From positions 62,001 to 126,000 of the forward strand of contig NZ_JABJWH010000036.1 of the NCBI RefSeq assembly GCF_015265435.1: a stretch of 64,000 nucleotides of DNA, given 5' to 3'. Positions within the stretch are counted from its first letter, which is position 1, and each line of letters starts with the position of its first letter. Positions 24,756 through 34,867 of this stretch are shown here, one piece after another. A program made the position numbers and the translations under genes. The DNA comes from Alloalcanivorax profundimaris. GTDB taxonomy: Bacteria; Pseudomonadota; Gammaproteobacteria; Pseudomonadales; Alcanivoracaceae. The notes under the pieces were generated by a model. It did not search any database, had not been told where the DNA came from, and saw only the letters and a list, made by a program, of their open reading frames with translations.

Positions 24756-25751
24756 TCAGCCGCCGGTCATGTTCATGAAGCGCACCAGCTGCTCGCCTTC
24801 GGCGAGATCGAACTCGTGGCGTTCAGGCTTGATCTCCATGCCCCGGTGCAGGGCATCGATCAGCGGCTGGTCGTCGTCCGGGTGGGCGCGCAGGATACCG
24901 CGCAGGTCCAGGCTGTGTTCGTGGCCCAGGCACAGCAGCAAACGCCCCTCGGCGGTGACCCGCACGCGGTTGCAGGCGTGGCAGAAGTTGTTGGAGTGCG
25001 GGGAGATGAAACCGATACGGCTGTCCGGATAATCCTCGGCGCGCCAGTAGCGGGACGGGCCGGCGGTGCCGGCGGCCAGGGGCACCAGCGGATAGCGCTC
25101 GCCGATCAGTTCGCGCAGCTCCGCGGAGGATACGAACGCCTCCTGGCGGCTGTGCTCGCCGATCTGGCCCAAGGGCATCTCCTCGATGAAGGCGATGTCC
25201 AGCCCCCGATCCAGGGCGAAGCCCACCAGGTCGCTCACCTCGTCCTCGTTGCGCCCGCGCATCACCACGCTGTTCAGGCGGATGCGCTCGAAGCCGGCCC
25301 CGCGGGCCGCCTCGATGCCCTCCAGCACATCGTCGAGGCGGCCGGTGCGGGTCAGTTCCCGGAAACGGTCCGGGCACAGGGAATCCAGGCTGATGTTGAC
25401 CCGGGTGACCCCGGCGTCGCGCAGCTCCCCGGCATAGCGGCCCAGCCGCGCACCGTTGGTGGTCAGGTTGAGTTCCTCCAGCCCGGGCAGGGCGCCCAGT
25501 TCCCGGGCCAGCCAGGTCAGGTTGCGGCGCACCAGGGGTTCGCCGCCGGTGAGGCGAATGCGGCGCACGCCCTGCTCCACCAGCACGCGGCCCAGCCGCG
25601 CCATCTCCTCCAGGGTGAGCACCCGGGCGCGAGGCACGAAGGTCATGTCCTCGGCCATGCAGTACACACAGCGGAAATCGCAGCGGTCGGTCACCGACAG
25701 CCGTACGTAATCAATGATGCGTCCAAAACGATCTTCGAGCATGGGTGCCAT
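24756..25751 (-). CDS. moaA: GTP 3',8-cyclase MoaA (molybdenum cofactor step 1)
   Basis: A 331-residue radical SAM enzyme that rearranges GTP in molybdopterin synthesis. The N-terminal cluster motif is CDFRCVYC, the SAM-binding region reads RLTGGEPL, and the C-terminal second cluster is [19 protein letters not shown]. It ends in Gly-Gly, the catalytic tail of MoaA. Starts at 25751 or 25742 both give the normal N-terminus; the ORF extends further without support. Other cofactor genes are at 32982-34720. Confidence 0.94.
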   Translation of the reverse strand: MAPMLEDRFGRIIDYVRLSVTDRCDFRCVYCMAEDMTFVPRARVLTLEEMARLGRVLVEQGVRRIRLTGGEPLVRRNLTWLARELGALPGLEELNLTTNGARLGRYAGELRDAGVTRVNISLDSLCPDRFRELTRTGRLDDVLEGIEAARGAGFERIRLNSVVMRGRNEDEVSDLVGFALDRGLDIAFIEEMPLGQIGEHSRQEAFVSSAELRELIGERYPLVPLAAGTAGPSRYWRAEDYPDSRIGFISPHSNNFCHACNRVRVTAEGRLLLCLGHEHSLDLRGILRAHPDDDQPLIDALHRGMEIKPERHEFDLAEGEQLVRFMNMTGG

Positions 25752-25913
25752 GATGCCAGAAAGCGCGGCGGAGCACGCCCCCCGCGAGGCGGTCATTTCG
25801 TGCCAGCGGCGGCCGCCGGTTGGTCAGCCCCTTGGCGGGGCTGTTACCATGGGCGATCACGGCGTTTCGCGCCGGCATTCATCCGCCATACATTCAACCC
25901 CAAAGGGGCACCC

Positions 25914-26402
25914 ATGCAAATCGCAGACAACAAGGTAGTGGCCTTTCACTACACCCTGACCAACGACGCCGGCCAGACCATCGATTCCTCCCGTCAACGC
26001 GAGGAACCGCTGAACTACCTGCATGGCCACGGCAACATCATTCCGGGCCTGGAGAAAGCGCTGGTGGGCAAGGAAGCCGGCGACAAGCTGGAAGTGAAGG
26101 TGACCCCGGAAGAAGGCTATGGCGAACGCCATGAAGGCCTGATCCAGCAGGTTCCCGCGTCCGCCTTCGAAGGCGCCGGCGGCGAGCTGCAGCCGGGCAT
26201 GCAGTTCCAGGCCCAGACCGAGGCCGGCCCGCGCATCTTCACCATCACCGCCGTGGAAGGCGAGGAAGTCACCGTGGACGGCAACCACCCGCTGGCCGGT
26301 GAAACCCTGAACTTCGACGTGGAAGTCACCGAAGTCCGCGAAGCCAGCGACGAAGAGAAAGAACACGGTCACGTGCACGGCCCGGAAGGCCACGAGCACT
26401 GA
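25914..26402 (+). CDS. slyD: SlyD-like FKBP peptidyl-prolyl isomerase
   Basis: A 162-residue cytoplasmic FKBP with the inserted-flap chaperone domain: N-terminal VVAFHYTLTNDAGQTIDSS, LHGHGNIIPGLEKAL, GYGERHEGLIQQVP, then DGNHPLAGETLNFDVEV. The C-terminal tail is short and His-containing (HGHVHGPEGHEH), which can bind Ni or Zn. SlyD assists protein folding and nickel delivery. A strong terminator follows at 26412-26444. Confidence 0.92.
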   Translation: MQIADNKVVAFHYTLTNDAGQTIDSSRQREEPLNYLHGHGNIIPGLEKALVGKEAGDKLEVKVTPEEGYGERHEGLIQQVPASAFEGAGGELQPGMQFQAQTEAGPRIFTITAVEGEEVTVDGNHPLAGETLNFDVEVTEVREASDEEKEHGHVHGPEGHEH

Positions 26403-26411
26403 CCCGCGCCG

Positions 26412-26444
26412 CGCGGGCCGGCCCGGCCGGCCCGCGACGCTTTT
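26412..26444 (+). terminator. Rho-independent terminator after slyD
   Basis: A 10-bp stem CGCGGGCCGG/CCGGCCCGCG (26412-26421 and 26427-26436) with a 5-nt loop, followed after ACGC by TTTT at 26441-26444. The convergent LysR gene ends right after it. Confidence 0.65.
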
Positions 26445-27368
26445 CTAGCCCTCCGCCCTGTCCAGTTCCGTTTCAGCGGCCCGAACGCCCGGCGCCTCCA
26501 CATCACCGGCCGGGCCCGGCACCCCTTCCATGAACACCTCCAGGGCCCGGCTCCAGCTGGCCTGCTTCAGGGTGGCGATCATCGTCGTCACCCGCCCCCG
26601 GTCACCGGGCAGGTCCAGGGTATGCAGCGTGTGGCGGCGGCGATACTGGTCCACCGTGGAAGCCGGCAGCAACGCCAGCCCCATGCCCGCGCCCACGCAA
26701 CCGACAATGGCGTCCAGGCTGCCGAATTCGTGGATGCGCGGCGCCGCCACCTTGAGATCCGCCAGCAGCACCTCGATGGTGGTGCGGTAACCGCAGCCGG
26801 ACCGGAACGCCAGAAACGGCATGCGCGCCAGGTCCGCCCGCCCGGGGAAGCTCTCCAGGGGGCGGCCGCTGACCAGCACCAGACGCTCCCGGAACACCGG
26901 CCGCAGGGCCAGATCGTCGCCGGCGTCCTCCGCCACCACGAAGGCCGCGTCCAGCCGCCCGCCGCGCACCTCCTCGATCAGTTCGCCGGTGGTGCCGGTG
27001 TGCAGGTGCACGCCGAGCTGCGGCCAGCGCCGGCTGAAGTCGGTGAGCAGACGCGGCAGATGCACGGCGGCGGTGGTTTCCATGCTGCCCAGGCGCAGCT
27101 CGCCAAGGGGCTCGCCGCCGGGCCGGAACCGTGACAGGGCGTCGTCATGGAGCTCCACGATGCGCCGCGCGTACGCCAGCAACTGCCGCCCGGCCGGGGT
27201 GGCCACCACCGGATTGCGGCGCTCCAGCAGCCGCGCGTCCAGCTCGGTTTCCAGCTTTTTGACGTGGGCGGTGACATTGGACTGCACCGTGTGCAGCCGC
27301 TCGGCGGCGGCGCTGAAGCTGCCGGTGTCCACCACGGCGCGGAAAATTTCCAGGGAGCGGATCAGCAT
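26445..27368 (-). CDS. LysR family transcriptional regulator
   Basis: A 307-residue LysR protein: N-terminal winged helix (SLEIFRAVVDTGSFSAAAERLHTVQSNVTAHVKKLE), then the two-lobed effector-binding domain (GELRLGSMETTAAVHLPRLL; GAGMGLALLPAST). It is divergent from the MFS exporter gene at 27478 with about 109 bp between, so it probably controls that transporter. The effector is unknown. Confidence 0.9.
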   Translation of the reverse strand: MLIRSLEIFRAVVDTGSFSAAAERLHTVQSNVTAHVKKLETELDARLLERRNPVVATPAGRQLLAYARRIVELHDDALSRFRPGGEPLGELRLGSMETTAAVHLPRLLTDFSRRWPQLGVHLHTGTTGELIEEVRGGRLDAAFVVAEDAGDDLALRPVFRERLVLVSGRPLESFPGRADLARMPFLAFRSGCGYRTTIEVLLADLKVAAPRIHEFGSLDAIVGCVGAGMGLALLPASTVDQYRRRHTLHTLDLPGDRGRVTTMIATLKQASWSRALEVFMEGVPGPAGDVEAPGVRAAETELDRAEG

Positions 27369-27477
27369 GACCGGCCTCGATTCATTGTCAGTGATGGGTG
27401 CGATCTTAAAAAATCATTTCCGGTGATACCAGCACTCTGCTTTACTGGCGCCTTTATTGTCCCGGCTGGAGCCGCGC

Positions 27478-28641
27478 ATGACCCGCGACAGTTCGCTTCC
27501 CTCCCCGATTCGCCTGGTGGTGATGGCCGGCTCGGCCACCCTGGTGGGCATCGGCCTGGGCCGCTTCGCCTACGCCGCCCTGCTGCCCGGAGTGATCAAG
27601 GCCGGCTGGCTGAGCGAGGCGGATGCCGGCTATGTGGGCGCCGCCAACCTGCTCGGTTACCTGGTGGGCGCGGTGCTCGCCGGCCGGGCCGGTCAGTGGC
27701 TGGGCCCGGGCCGGGTGATCCGCGTGTCCGCCTTGCTGGTGGCGGTGGGCTTCGCCGCCAGCGCGTGGCCGGCGCCGGTGTGGTGGTTCAGCCTGTGGCG
27801 CTTCGTGGCCGGGGTCACCGGCGCCTTTCTGATGGTGCTGGCGCCGTCGCTGATCGCCCAGCAACTGCCGCTGGCCATGCGCAAGCGCGGCAGCACCTGG
27901 ATCTTCGCCGGCGTCGGCCTGGGCGTGCTGTTCTCCGCCACCCTGGTGCCGCTGCTCATCGACAGCGGCCTGGAGCGGGCCTGGCTGGGGCTGGCGCTGG
28001 TGTGCCTGCCGCCGCTGTGGCTGCTGTGGCGCCAGTGGCCGCCCATGCCCACCGGCGAAGGTGGCGAAGCCGGCCCGGGCCAGGGCGCCGGCCTGCTGCT
28101 GGTGGCGGTCTACCTGGCCTACCTGATGGACGCCATCGGCTTCGTGCCACACACCGTGTTCTGGGTGGACTATCTGGAGCGCCAGCGGGACTTCACCACC
28201 TGGGCCAGCGCCGTGCAGTGGGGCGTGTTCGCGGTGGGCGCGATCAGCGGGCCTTTTCTGGCCGGCGCCGCCGCCCGCCATCTGGGCTGGCACCGCACCC
28301 TGATCGGCGCGCTTACCATCAAGGGCGGCGCCGTGCTGCTGCCGGTAACGGTGGGCGGGGTCGCTGCGGTGACTCTGTCCTCCTACCTGGTGGGCGCGAT
28401 GATTCCGGCCATGGTGTCCTCGGTGATGGGGCGCACCGCGGAGCTGGTGCCGCCGCGCCTGGCCACCCGCACCTGGGGCCACGCCACCGCCCTGTTCGCC
28501 GTGGGCCAGGCCGGCGCCGCCTACGCCATGGCGGCGCTGTACGCCCACCAGGCCGGGCCGCTGATCTTCCGCATCGGCGGCGCCACCCTGCTGGCCGCCG
28601 CCCTGTTGTTGCTGGTTTCCGGTCTGCTCGCCCGCCGCTAG
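27478..28641 (+). CDS. YbfB/YjiJ-type MFS transporter
   Basis: A 387-residue transporter with 12 hydrophobic segments. The N-terminal GIGLGRFAYAALLPG and GAANLLGYLVGA segments are characteristic of the YbfB/YjiJ MFS group, and FVPHTVFWVDYLER occurs in TM7. The ATG at 27478 has GGAG 8 nt upstream; the longer frame adds an unsupported leader. The divergent LysR gene suggests inducible export or uptake of a small solute; the substrate is not known. Confidence 0.85.
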   Translation: MTRDSSLPSPIRLVVMAGSATLVGIGLGRFAYAALLPGVIKAGWLSEADAGYVGAANLLGYLVGAVLAGRAGQWLGPGRVIRVSALLVAVGFAASAWPAPVWWFSLWRFVAGVTGAFLMVLAPSLIAQQLPLAMRKRGSTWIFAGVGLGVLFSATLVPLLIDSGLERAWLGLALVCLPPLWLLWRQWPPMPTGEGGEAGPGQGAGLLLVAVYLAYLMDAIGFVPHTVFWVDYLERQRDFTTWASAVQWGVFAVGAISGPFLAGAAARHLGWHRTLIGALTIKGGAVLLPVTVGGVAAVTLSSYLVGAMIPAMVSSVMGRTAELVPPRLATRTWGHATALFAVGQAGAAYAMAALYAHQAGPLIFRIGGATLLAAALLLLVSGLLARR

Positions 28642-28720
28642 CCGTGTACCATCAGGAACCGGAGCCGGCGTCACCGGCTCCAACCTGCATGGCCATCATG
28701 GAAAGACAGCGGAGAACGGC

Positions 28721-30343
28721 ATGGATCGACGTGAGCTCTTGAAAGCCCTGGGTCTGTTCGGCACCGCCCTGCTGCCGGCGGCGCCGGCCCTGGCCCGCGC
28801 CCTGGAGAAAGCCCCCGGCGTGGGCCGCGAGGGCCGCGGGGAACCGTTCAGCTACGCCGGCCTCAAGGGCATGGCGCGGCACTTCGCCGGGCGCCCCTGG
28901 CGGGACCCGGCGAAAACCCTGCCCAAGGCGATCCGCGACCTGACCTGGGACCAGTACCAGGCGATCCGCTACCGGCCGGATCACGCCCTCTGGGCGGATC
29001 GGGAGGACGCCGATTTCCGCTTCCAGTTCTTCCATCTGGGCCTGCACTTCGAGACGCCGGTGAAGATCCACGAGATCGTCGACGGCGAGGCGCGGCCGAT
29101 TCCCTATCGCACCGACCTGTTCGATTTCAGCGACAGCGGCGTGGACCCGGCGGATCTGCCCGAGGGGCTGGGCTTCGCCGGCTTCCGGCTGCTCCACCAC
29201 AGCGACTGGGAGCGGGACGTGGCCGCCTTCCTGGGCGCCAGCTACTTCCGCGCCACCAGCGCCTCCCGGCAGTTCGGCCTGTCCGCCCGGGGCCTAGCGG
29301 TGAACACCGCCCTGCCGGAGCCGGAAGAGTTCCCGCGCTTCACTCATTTCTGGATCGAGCGCCTGGACCAGGCGGACCGGGTGCGGGTGTACGCCTTCCT
29401 GGATTCCCCCAGCGTCACCGGCGCCTACCGCTTCACCATTGAACGGCAACAGGGCGACCTGATCATGGACGTGGACGCGGCGCTGTACCCGCGCCAGGCC
29501 ATCGAGCGCCTGGGCGTGGCGCCGCTGACCAGCATGTACCAGGTGGGCGAGAACAGCCGCCGGGTGGCCTGGGACTGGCGCCCGGAGATCCACGATTCCG
29601 ACGGCCTGGCGATGCACACCGGCGGCGGCGAATGGCTCTGGCGGCCGCTGGTGAATCCGCCCCGGCTGCGTTTCAACAGCTACGGCGACGACAACCCACG
29701 GGGCTTCGGCCTGCTGCAACGCGACCGGGACTTCGACCATTACCAGGACGACGGCGTGTTCTACGAGCGCCGTCCGAGCCTGTGGGTGGAGCCCCGGGGG
29801 GACTGGGGCAAGGGCGCGGTGCAGTTGGTGGAGATACCCACCCTGGACGAAACCTTCGACAACATCGTGGCGTTCTGGCGCCCGGAGGAACCGGTGCAAG
29901 CCGGGCGGGAATACCTGTTCGGCTATCGGCTGTCCTGGACCGGCCGGCCTCCGCGCCCGTCGCTGGCCCGCTGCGTGGCCACCCGCACCGGCCTGGGCGG
30001 CGTGGTGGGGCAACCCCGGGAGTATTTCAGTTGGCGCTTCGTGGTGGACTTCCGGGGCGGGCCGATCTCCGATGGCGCCTTGCCGGCCATGGGCGAGGTG
30101 GTGCCGGTGATCGACAGCAGCGCCGGCCGGGTGGAGATCACCTCGGCGCGGCCGCTGCACGAAATCGACGGCTACCGGGCCATGTTCGACCTGGTGCCGC
30201 CGGAGGACGACCTCACGCCGATCAACCTGCGCCTGTTCCTCAAGCGCGAGAGTGACGGCGCGCCGCTCACGGAAACCTGGATTTACCAGTGGTCACCGCC
30301 GCCCATGGAGGAGCGCGACCTGCGCAACCCCGGCCACCTGTAA
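28721..30343 (+). CDS. opgD: OpgD/MdoD-like periplasmic glucan biosynthesis protein
   Basis: A 540-residue MdoG/OpgD family protein. A Tat-type signal (MDRRELLKALGLFGTALL, cleaved after about ALA) fits the known Tat export of OpgD. The mature protein has the MdoG beta-sandwich features FQFFHLGLHFETPV, HSDWERDVAAFLGASYFRA and YRFTIERQ, and ends FLKRESDGAPLTETWIYQW. It shapes osmoregulated periplasmic glucans, and related OpgD enzymes have been described as beta-1,2-glucanases. It is alone here, without opgGH. A REP-like hairpin follows. Confidence 0.92.
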   Translation: MDRRELLKALGLFGTALLPAAPALARALEKAPGVGREGRGEPFSYAGLKGMARHFAGRPWRDPAKTLPKAIRDLTWDQYQAIRYRPDHALWADREDADFRFQFFHLGLHFETPVKIHEIVDGEARPIPYRTDLFDFSDSGVDPADLPEGLGFAGFRLLHHSDWERDVAAFLGASYFRATSASRQFGLSARGLAVNTALPEPEEFPRFTHFWIERLDQADRVRVYAFLDSPSVTGAYRFTIERQQGDLIMDVDAALYPRQAIERLGVAPLTSMYQVGENSRRVAWDWRPEIHDSDGLAMHTGGGEWLWRPLVNPPRLRFNSYGDDNPRGFGLLQRDRDFDHYQDDGVFYERRPSLWVEPRGDWGKGAVQLVEIPTLDETFDNIVAFWRPEEPVQAGREYLFGYRLSWTGRPPRPSLARCVATRTGLGGVVGQPREYFSWRFVVDFRGGPISDGALPAMGEVVPVIDSSAGRVEITSARPLHEIDGYRAMFDLVPPEDDLTPINLRLFLKRESDGAPLTETWIYQWSPPPMEERDLRNPGHL

Positions 30344-30354
30344 CCGAAACGCCG

Positions 30355-30406
30355 AGGTGGCGGAAGCCGCTTCAGCGCTAATGATCGCGGCTAAAGCCGC
30401 TCCTAC
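30355..30406. repeat. REP-like hairpin element
   Basis: Contains ATCGCGGCTAAAGCCGCTCC (30384-30403), a small hairpin closely matching the pair at 49756-49836, with an imperfect inverted partner (GCCGCTTCAGCGC) just before it. It lies between the converging opgD and nitronate monooxygenase genes, the normal place for REP elements. Confidence 0.7.
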
Positions 30407-30415
30407 GGGGTCACC

Positions 30416-31384
30416 CTACATTTTGGCGCGCAGGGCGTCCTTGGCGGCTTCGTATTCCCGGGTCAGGCGCGCCACGTGCTCGGCGGCGGGCAGAACATCG
30501 TCCACCACGCCAATGCCCTGGCCGCAGCCCCAAATGTCTTTCCAGGCCTTGGACTTGCTGCTGCTGCCGGAGCCGAAGTTCATCTTCGAGGGGTCGCTCT
30601 CCGGCAGGTTGGCCGGGTCCATGCCGGCGTTGACGATGGACGGCGCCAGATAGTTGCCGTGCACCCCGGTGAACAGGTTGCTGTAGACGATGTCCGAGGC
30701 ATTGCTGTCGACGATCATGCGTTTGTAGCCGTCCACGGCGTTGGCTTCCTGGGAAGCGATGAACAGGGAGCCGATGTAGGCGAGATCCGCGCCCATGGCC
30801 TGGGCGGCGAGAATCGACGCGCCGCTGGCGATGGAGCCGGACAGGGCGATGGGGCCCTCGAACCACTGGCGCAGCTCCTGGATCAGGGCGAACGGCGACA
30901 GCTGGCCGGCATGGCCACCGGCGCCGGCGGCCACGGCGATCAGACCGTCGGCGCCCTTCTCGATGGCCTTGCGACCGAAGCGGTCATTGATCACGTCGTG
31001 CATGACCATGCCACCCCAGCCGTGCACCGCCTTGTTGAGATCTTCCCGGGCACCCAGGGAAGTGATCACCATGGGCACCTTGTACTTCTCGCACAGGGCC
31101 AGGTCTTCCTCCAGGCGGTCATTGGTCTTGTGCACGATCTGGTTGACCGCGAACGGCGCGGCCGGGGTGTCCGGGTTGTCCCGGTCCCAGGCGGCCAGTT
31201 CCTCGGTGATGCGGTGCAGCCATTCGTCCAGCTGGGACACCGGCCGCGCGTTCAGCGACGGGAAGGAACCGACGATCCCGGCCTTGCACTGGGCGATCAC
31301 CAGGTCCGGGTTGGAAATAATGAACAGGGGCGAGGCGATCACCGGCAAACGCAGCCGGTCCGCCAGATGCGCGGGTAAAGCCAT
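30416..31384 (-). CDS. Nitronate monooxygenase family flavoprotein
   Basis: A 322-residue TIM-barrel FMN enzyme of the nitronate monooxygenase/2-nitropropane dioxygenase family. Visible features are PVIASPLFIISNPDLV, AAGAGGHAGQLSPF (the His-Ala-Gly catalytic/FMN segment), ALSGSIASG and a late SNLFTGVHGNYL. It oxidises propionate-3-nitronate or other nitronates, or acts as an enoyl reductase in relatives; the substrate is not certain. It is divergent in orientation from opgD, with a REP-like element between their 3' ends. Confidence 0.87.
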   Translation of the reverse strand: MALPAHLADRLRLPVIASPLFIISNPDLVIAQCKAGIVGSFPSLNARPVSQLDEWLHRITEELAAWDRDNPDTPAAPFAVNQIVHKTNDRLEEDLALCEKYKVPMVITSLGAREDLNKAVHGWGGMVMHDVINDRFGRKAIEKGADGLIAVAAGAGGHAGQLSPFALIQELRQWFEGPIALSGSIASGASILAAQAMGADLAYIGSLFIASQEANAVDGYKRMIVDSNASDIVYSNLFTGVHGNYLAPSIVNAGMDPANLPESDPSKMNFGSGSSSKSKAWKDIWGCGQGIGVVDDVLPAAEHVARLTREYEAAKDALRAKM

Positions 31385-31534
31385 GACGGACTCTCTCCAG
31401 GGGCAAATGGGCCGAATAATTTACGGCGTATACTTTATGCCGGAAAAACGCGTCCCGGCAACCCCGGAAACGCCCCGAAGGTGACCTTTACGGTCAACGG
31501 GTTGGTGATTCTGGCCAGCCACCCGATCGCGACT

Positions 31535-32167
31535 TCAGTCGCGATCGCCCTCGTCCCAGTAGGGCGGCAACACGCCCATGCCGGCGAACAGGGTGCGCAT
31601 GGTGGTCTGGCGCAGGAAATCCACGTCCATGTCCCGCCCCAGGGCGCCGCTTTGCTCCAGCACCACGGTGCCGTGGGTGACGGCCCAGAACATGTAGCCG
31701 ATCAGCTTGGCGTCGCCGCGCACCAGGCCGGCGTCGATCATCTCCTGCACGTAGCCGGCCATGCTCTCGTTGGCCCGGGCATGGGCCTTGACCAGCTCCG
31801 GGTAACGGTCCTCGTCGTCCTGGGTGTGCTCGAACAGGAGCTGGTAGGTATCCGGAAAACGGCGCGCGAAGTCCAGGTAGGCGGTGCCCGCCGCCCGCGC
31901 CTTGGCGCGGGCGTCCCCGGCGGCGCGCACCGCCTGCTCCAGGTTCTCGGCGAACTGGTTGAAGGCAGCGGCGCGCACCAGCGCCAGAATCTCGTCCTTG
32001 TCGCGGAAGTAGCGGTACGGCGTCATCGGGCTGACGCCCATTTCCGCGGCGATCTGGCGCATGGTCACGTTGTCCGGCCCGCGCTCCAGGAACAGCCGGG
32101 TGGCGGCGTCACGAACCCGCTCGCGAAAAGCCGCCACTTCCTGTTCGGACTTGGGTTTCTTGGCCAC
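31535..32167 (-). CDS. TetR family regulator
   Basis: A 210-residue TetR protein. The helix-turn-helix region (RDAATRLFLERGPDNVTMRQIAAEMGVSPMTPYRYF) is followed by an all-helical ligand-binding domain. The start is GTG at 32167 with GGGAGGG upstream; the longer frame is a read-through of the SDR gene. It lies 14 nt after the SDR gene and probably regulates that unit. It is not a BetI candidate by sequence. Confidence 0.88.
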   Translation of the reverse strand: MAKKPKSEQEVAAFRERVRDAATRLFLERGPDNVTMRQIAAEMGVSPMTPYRYFRDKDEILALVRAAAFNQFAENLEQAVRAAGDARAKARAAGTAYLDFARRFPDTYQLLFEHTQDDEDRYPELVKAHARANESMAGYVQEMIDAGLVRGDAKLIGYMFWAVTHGTVVLEQSGALGRDMDVDFLRQTTMRTLFAGMGVLPPYWDEGDRD

Positions 32168-32181
32168 GGCGCCCTCCCGGC

Positions 32182-32952
32182 TCAGCCGCGCCCGATGAAG
32201 GGCATGCGGGTGGCCATGATCGTCATGAACTGCACATTGGCGTCCAATGGCAGGGCCGCCATACGCACCACCGCCTCGGCCACGTGGGCCACGTCCATGC
32301 GGTCCTCCACCAGAATCTCGCCGTTGGCCTGGGGAATGCCCTGCTTCATGGGCTCGGTCATGTCGGTGGCGGCATTGCCGATGTCGATCTGCCCGCAGGC
32401 GATGCGGTAACGGCGGCCGTCCAGGGAGGTGGATTTGGTGAGGCCGGTCATGGCGTGCTTGGTGGCGGTGTAGGGCGCCGAGTTGGGACGCGGCGACTGG
32501 GCGGAGATCGAGCCGTTGTTGATGATGCGCCCGCCCATGGGCGCCTGGGCCTTCATGATGCGGAAGGCCTCCTGGGTGCAGTAGAAAGCACCGGACAGGT
32601 TGGTGTTCACCACCCGCTGCCACTGCTCCGGGGTCAGCTCTTCCAGGGGCACCGGCGGCGCGCCGGTGCCGGCGTTGTTGAACAGCAGGTCGAGCCGGCC
32701 GAAGGCGTCCAGGGTGCGCTGGAACAGCGCCTTCACCTGGGCCGGGTCGCCCACGTCGGTGGCCACCGCCAGGGCCCGGTCCTCACCCAGCCCGGCGTCC
32801 GCCAGGGTGCGCGCCAGGCGCTCGCCGTCGCGGCCGGCGAACGCCACCCGGTAGCCAGCATCCACCAGGGCCAGGGCGCAGGCCTTGCCGATGCCGGTGC
32901 CGGCACCGGTGACGATGGCTACTCTCGCGGCGCTCGGGGTCGTGTCACTCAT
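32182..32952 (-). CDS. SDR family oxidoreductase
   Basis: A 256-residue SDR with [15 protein letters not shown], Ser in NNGSISAQ, Y-x3-K (YTATKHAM) and a late [14 protein letters not shown] ending. The region after the catalytic site is unusual in having [13 protein letters not shown] where most have CPG. It is followed by its likely TetR regulator and preceded 29 nt upstream by moeA. Substrate unknown. Confidence 0.87.
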   Translation of the reverse strand: MSDTTPSAARVAIVTGAGTGIGKACALALVDAGYRVAFAGRDGERLARTLADAGLGEDRALAVATDVGDPAQVKALFQRTLDAFGRLDLLFNNAGTGAPPVPLEELTPEQWQRVVNTNLSGAFYCTQEAFRIMKAQAPMGGRIINNGSISAQSPRPNSAPYTATKHAMTGLTKSTSLDGRRYRIACGQIDIGNAATDMTEPMKQGIPQANGEILVEDRMDVAHVAEAVVRMAALPLDANVQFMTIMATRMPFIGRG

Positions 32953-32981
32953 GGCGGAATGTCCTTGTCGTGGTCGCCGCG

Positions 32982-34199
32982 TCAGGCCAGCAGATCGGCG
33001 AAGCTGTAATAATCCAGGGGCTCACCGGCGGCCTGGCCGTGATCCACCGGCGCCACCGCCAGCCCATCCGCCCACACCGCCGAGCTGAGCATGCCGGAGC
33101 TCTGGTTGGGGTGCTTTTCCAGCACCACGGCGCCGTCGCGGGACACCCGCCGCACGCGCAGGTATTCCTGGCGCGGGCCGGGTTTGACGGCGAACTCCGC
33201 CGGCAACCGCTGGGGCGCCGGCAGCACCGGCTCGCCCCCCAGGCAGCGGCGCAGATAGGGCAGCACCAGCATCAGGTAACACACCAGCACCGCCGAGGGG
33301 TTGCCGGGCAGGCCGAAGAAGGGCACGCCGGCGTCGCCCAGGCGGCCGAAGGTGAACGGTTTGCCGGGCTTGATCGCCAGGCGCCAGAAATCCAGCTCGC
33401 CCCGTTCCTCCAGCACCGCCCGCAGGTGATCCTCCTCACCCACGGACACGCCGCCGCTGGCCATCACCAGATCCGGCGGGTCCGCCAGCAACTGGTCCAG
33501 GGCCTCCCGGGTACGGGCCCGGTCGTCCGGCAGCCACAGGGCGGTGACGTCCGGGAAGCCACTGTCCGCCAGCAGGCTTTCCATCAGCGGGCCGTTGCTG
33601 TTGTAGATCTTGCCCGGCGCCGGCGGCGCGCCGGGAGGGAGCAATTCATCGCCGCTGCTCAGCACCACCACCCGGGGCCGGCGCACCGCCAGCTCCGACA
33701 CGCCCACGGAGGCGGCCAGGCCGATGGCCCGGGCGGAAACCCGGGTGCCGGCGGCCAGCACGGTGTCGCCCTGGCGGGCGTCCTGGCCGGCGGGGCGGAT
33801 GTTCTGGCCGGGCCGGGCACCAGCGGCCGGCGGCGGCGTTACCGTGCCGTCGCCGAACTCGCAGTCTTCCTGCATCAGCACGGTGTCGGCGCCGGCGGGC
33901 ACCGGGGCACCGGTGAAAATGCGCGCCGCGCCACCCGGGGCCAGCTCTCCGAGAGGATCGCCGGCGGGCACCCGCAGGGTCACCGGCAGGCTCCGGGTGC
34001 CGTCGCCCAGGTCGGCGTGGCGCACGGCGATGCCGTCCACCGCCGCGTTGTCGTGGGGCGGCACCGTGACCCGGGCGGCCACCGGCTCCGCCAGCCAGCC
34101 GCCACGGGCCTCGGCCAGCGGCAGGCGTGTCACTTCGCCGAGAGGGCGGGCGGTGTCCAGCAGCCGCGCTCGGGCTTCGTCCACGGGCATCAACGGCAT
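32982..34199 (-). CDS. moeA: Molybdopterin molybdenumtransferase MoeA
   Basis: A 405-residue MoeA, which inserts molybdate into adenylylated molybdopterin. The N-terminal [60 protein letters not shown] and [13 protein letters not shown] motifs are in the family order. It lies 2 bp after moaB, so the two are co-transcribed. Confidence 0.94.
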   Translation of the reverse strand: MPLMPVDEARARLLDTARPLGEVTRLPLAEARGGWLAEPVAARVTVPPHDNAAVDGIAVRHADLGDGTRSLPVTLRVPAGDPLGELAPGGAARIFTGAPVPAGADTVLMQEDCEFGDGTVTPPPAAGARPGQNIRPAGQDARQGDTVLAAGTRVSARAIGLAASVGVSELAVRRPRVVVLSSGDELLPPGAPPAPGKIYNSNGPLMESLLADSGFPDVTALWLPDDRARTREALDQLLADPPDLVMASGGVSVGEEDHLRAVLEERGELDFWRLAIKPGKPFTFGRLGDAGVPFFGLPGNPSAVLVCYLMLVLPYLRRCLGGEPVLPAPQRLPAEFAVKPGPRQEYLRVRRVSRDGAVVLEKHPNQSSGMLSSAVWADGLAVAPVDHGQAAGEPLDYYSFADLLA

Positions 34200-34201
34200 G
34201 A

Positions 34202-34720
34202 TCAGACCTCGCGGCTTACCAGGCCCGCGAAGTTGCAGGGCCGGGTGCGGCTGTCCAGCTGGTTGGCGATGATTTTGTCCCAGCCGGTGGCGCAGGCGTT
34301 GTTGGAGCCGGGCAGGCAGAAAATCAGGGTGCGGTTGGCGACCCCGGCCAGGCAGCGGGACTGAATGGTGGACGGGCCGATCTCGTCCAGGCTGACCTGG
34401 CGGAACAGTTCGCCGAAGCCCTGGACCTCCTTGTCGAACAGCACGGCGAGCGCTTCCGGGGTGCTGTCCCGGCCGGAGAAACCGGTGCCGCCGGTGACCA
34501 GCACCACCTGCACCGCCTGGTCGGCGATCCAGGCGGAGACCACCCGGCGCAGCTGGTAGATGTCGTCGCGCACCAGGTCCCGGGCCACCACCTCGTGGCC
34601 GGCCTGGCGGGCGCGGTCGGCGAGCAGGTCGCCGGAGGTGTCGTTGTCCGGGGTACGGGTGTCACTGACGGTGAGCACCGCCAGCGCCAGGGGCTGGAAG
34701 TCGGTGTCGTGGTGAGCCAT
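34202..34720 (-). CDS. moaB: Molybdopterin adenylyltransferase/MoaB
   Basis: A 172-residue MoaB/MogA protein: LTVSDTRTPDNDTSGDLLAD, VLVTGGTGFSGRDSTPEAL and FCLPGSNNACATGWDKII are the nucleotide/molybdopterin-binding segments. It acts in molybdenum cofactor assembly before MoeA. A GGAGGA site precedes the ATG at 34720. Confidence 0.94.
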   Translation of the reverse strand: MAHHDTDFQPLALAVLTVSDTRTPDNDTSGDLLADRARQAGHEVVARDLVRDDIYQLRRVVSAWIADQAVQVVLVTGGTGFSGRDSTPEALAVLFDKEVQGFGELFRQVSLDEIGPSTIQSRCLAGVANRTLIFCLPGSNNACATGWDKIIANQLDSRTRPCNFAGLVSREV

Positions 34721-34867
34721 GGCGGTTTCCTCCTTTGCGGACCCGCGATGTTACCAGCCGCCGTACCCGCCGGCACAGCACCGTTTGACCGCTGCCGACA
34801 GCCGCTGGCCCGGCACCGGCCGAGGCGGTTACTTTGCGGCCTATACAGGCTGTTTATCGGAGTACGC

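Noticed and set aside
24748-24766. CCGGCGGC/GCCGCCGG hairpin around the moaA stop
   Set aside because: No T tract follows on either strand; it is mainly the Gly-Gly tail codons of MoaA.
31535-32167. The TetR regulator as BetI for the choline genes
   Set aside because: It is 9 kb from the bet genes and is coupled to its own SDR; no BetI-like motif was recognised.
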